Assembly (NCBI GenBank): GCA_005881575.1
Contig: VBCA01000003.1
Coordinates: 62,001 to 126,000, forward strand
DNA: 64,000 nucleotides
Direction of reading: 5' to 3'
DNA from: Betaproteobacteria bacterium
GTDB taxonomy: Bacteria > Pseudomonadota > Gammaproteobacteria > Burkholderiales > SG8-39
Part shown: in pieces, positions 63,727 to 64,000 of the stretch
Position numbering within the stretch: position 1 is the stretch's first letter
Layout: each line of letters opens with the position of its first letter
Position numbers and translations under genes: made by a program
The notes under the pieces: generated by a model
Database searches by the model: none
Seen by the model: only the letters and a program-made list of their open reading frames with translations
Told to the model about the DNA's origin: nothing

Positions 63727-64000
63727 ATGCTTAAGCGGGTCCGCGAGCTGCCTTCGCTCGATCTTCTGAAGGGCTTCGAGGCCGCCGCCCGCAATCTGAG
63801 CTTCACCAAGGCGGCGGCCGAGCTCTTCGTCACGCAATCGGCGATCAGCCGCCAGGTCCAGACGCTGGAAGATCAGCTCGGCGTGGCCCTGTTTCGCCGT
63901 CACCATCGCGAGCTGCGGCTCACCGAGGAAGGTCAGACCTTTTACAAGACCACGGGCGAAGTGCTGCGCCTGCTGCGCGACGTCACCGGCCGGCTTGGCG
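63727..64000 (+). CDS. LysR-family transcriptional regulator (partial, C-terminus beyond window)
   Basis: About 91 residues of a LysR regulator, behind AAAAGGA, cut by the right edge. The helix-turn-helix is visible: LLKGFEAAARNLSFTKAAAELFVTQSAISRQVQTLEDQLGVALFRR. A possible operator, TTGATGTTCGTCAA, is at 63571-63584 in the gap to the divergent DUF2917 gene. Confidence 0.93.
   Translation, partial: MLKRVRELPSLDLLKGFEAAARNLSFTKAAAELFVTQSAISRQVQTLEDQLGVALFRRHHRELRLTEEGQTFYKTTGEVLRLLRDVTGRLG

Overview
The window is GC-rich DNA from a proteobacterium, most likely a betaproteobacterium of the Burkholderiales type. Three Bug-family (TctC-like) solute-binding proteins, a complete System I cytochrome c maturation operon, a TfpX/TfpZ-type pilin accessory protein and aromatic-acid catabolic genes support this. 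No rRNA, tRNA, CRISPR array or insertion sequence was seen. Genes are densely packed, with many 1-8 base overlaps and several GTG, TTG and even CTG starts.

Layout. 1-1824: TRAP permeases DctM (cut by the window edge) and DctQ. 2036-6011: an isoquinoline 1-oxidoreductase-like molybdenum hydroxylase (IorA/IorB type) coupled to a SoxY/SoxZ pair, then a convergent CoxG-like protein. 6090-9523: a Bug protein, a phthalate-dioxygenase-like Rieske oxygenase, a cloverleaf-like inverted repeat, and a Pht5-like protein. 9573-11882: a perfect sigma-54 promoter and a heme-c/GGDEF/EAL protein. 11883-14064: a gene-poor stretch with a Tat-signal remnant and two palindromes, then a large DUF4382 lipoprotein. 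14077-20212: deacetylase, isochorismatase-like hydrolase and zinc dehydrogenase, an SH3 lipoprotein, a Cache-GGDEF cyclase, and a TfpX/TfpZ-like protein. 20308-25513: tandem class II aldolases, a LysR regulator, an iron-type binding protein, shikimate dehydrogenase and small orphans. 25617-29415: a binding protein, a DUF1080 lipoprotein, a PQQ enzyme and a cytochrome c. 29513-34878: a four-gene operon (Bug, PdxA-like, PanB-like, alpha/beta hydrolase) divergent from a two-subunit ring-hydroxylating dioxygenase. 35018-39314: Hsp20, Lon, ParA-like ATPase and SleB-like hydrolase. 39325-42556: DinB, Bug, a low-GC scar with decamer repeats and a small membrane protein, and an amidohydrolase. 42563-46797: a signalling cluster of Ser/Thr kinase, heme-c HAMP protein, FecR protein and cyclase-FHA. 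46875-56014: moxR-ccmABCDEFGHI-coxE. 56092-63150: malonyl-CoA decarboxylase, coxM-coxL-coxS (form II), XdhC and a MobA-like transferase. 63180-64000: DUF2917 protein and a LysR gene cut by the edge.

How the parts may fit. Two unrelated molybdenum hydroxylase systems (IorAB and CoxSLM) lie here together with Cox-type maturation genes (coxG, moxR/coxD, coxE, XdhC, MobA-like). The cytochrome c maturation operon sits between moxR and coxE, so enzyme maturation and heme attachment are probably expressed together. Its possible local clients are a small cytochrome c next to the PQQ enzyme and two DUF3365 proteins with CxxCH motifs. Many solute-binding proteins lack a neighbouring permease and sit beside catabolic enzymes. 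That pattern suggests scavenging of organic, probably aromatic, acids; the substrates are not established.
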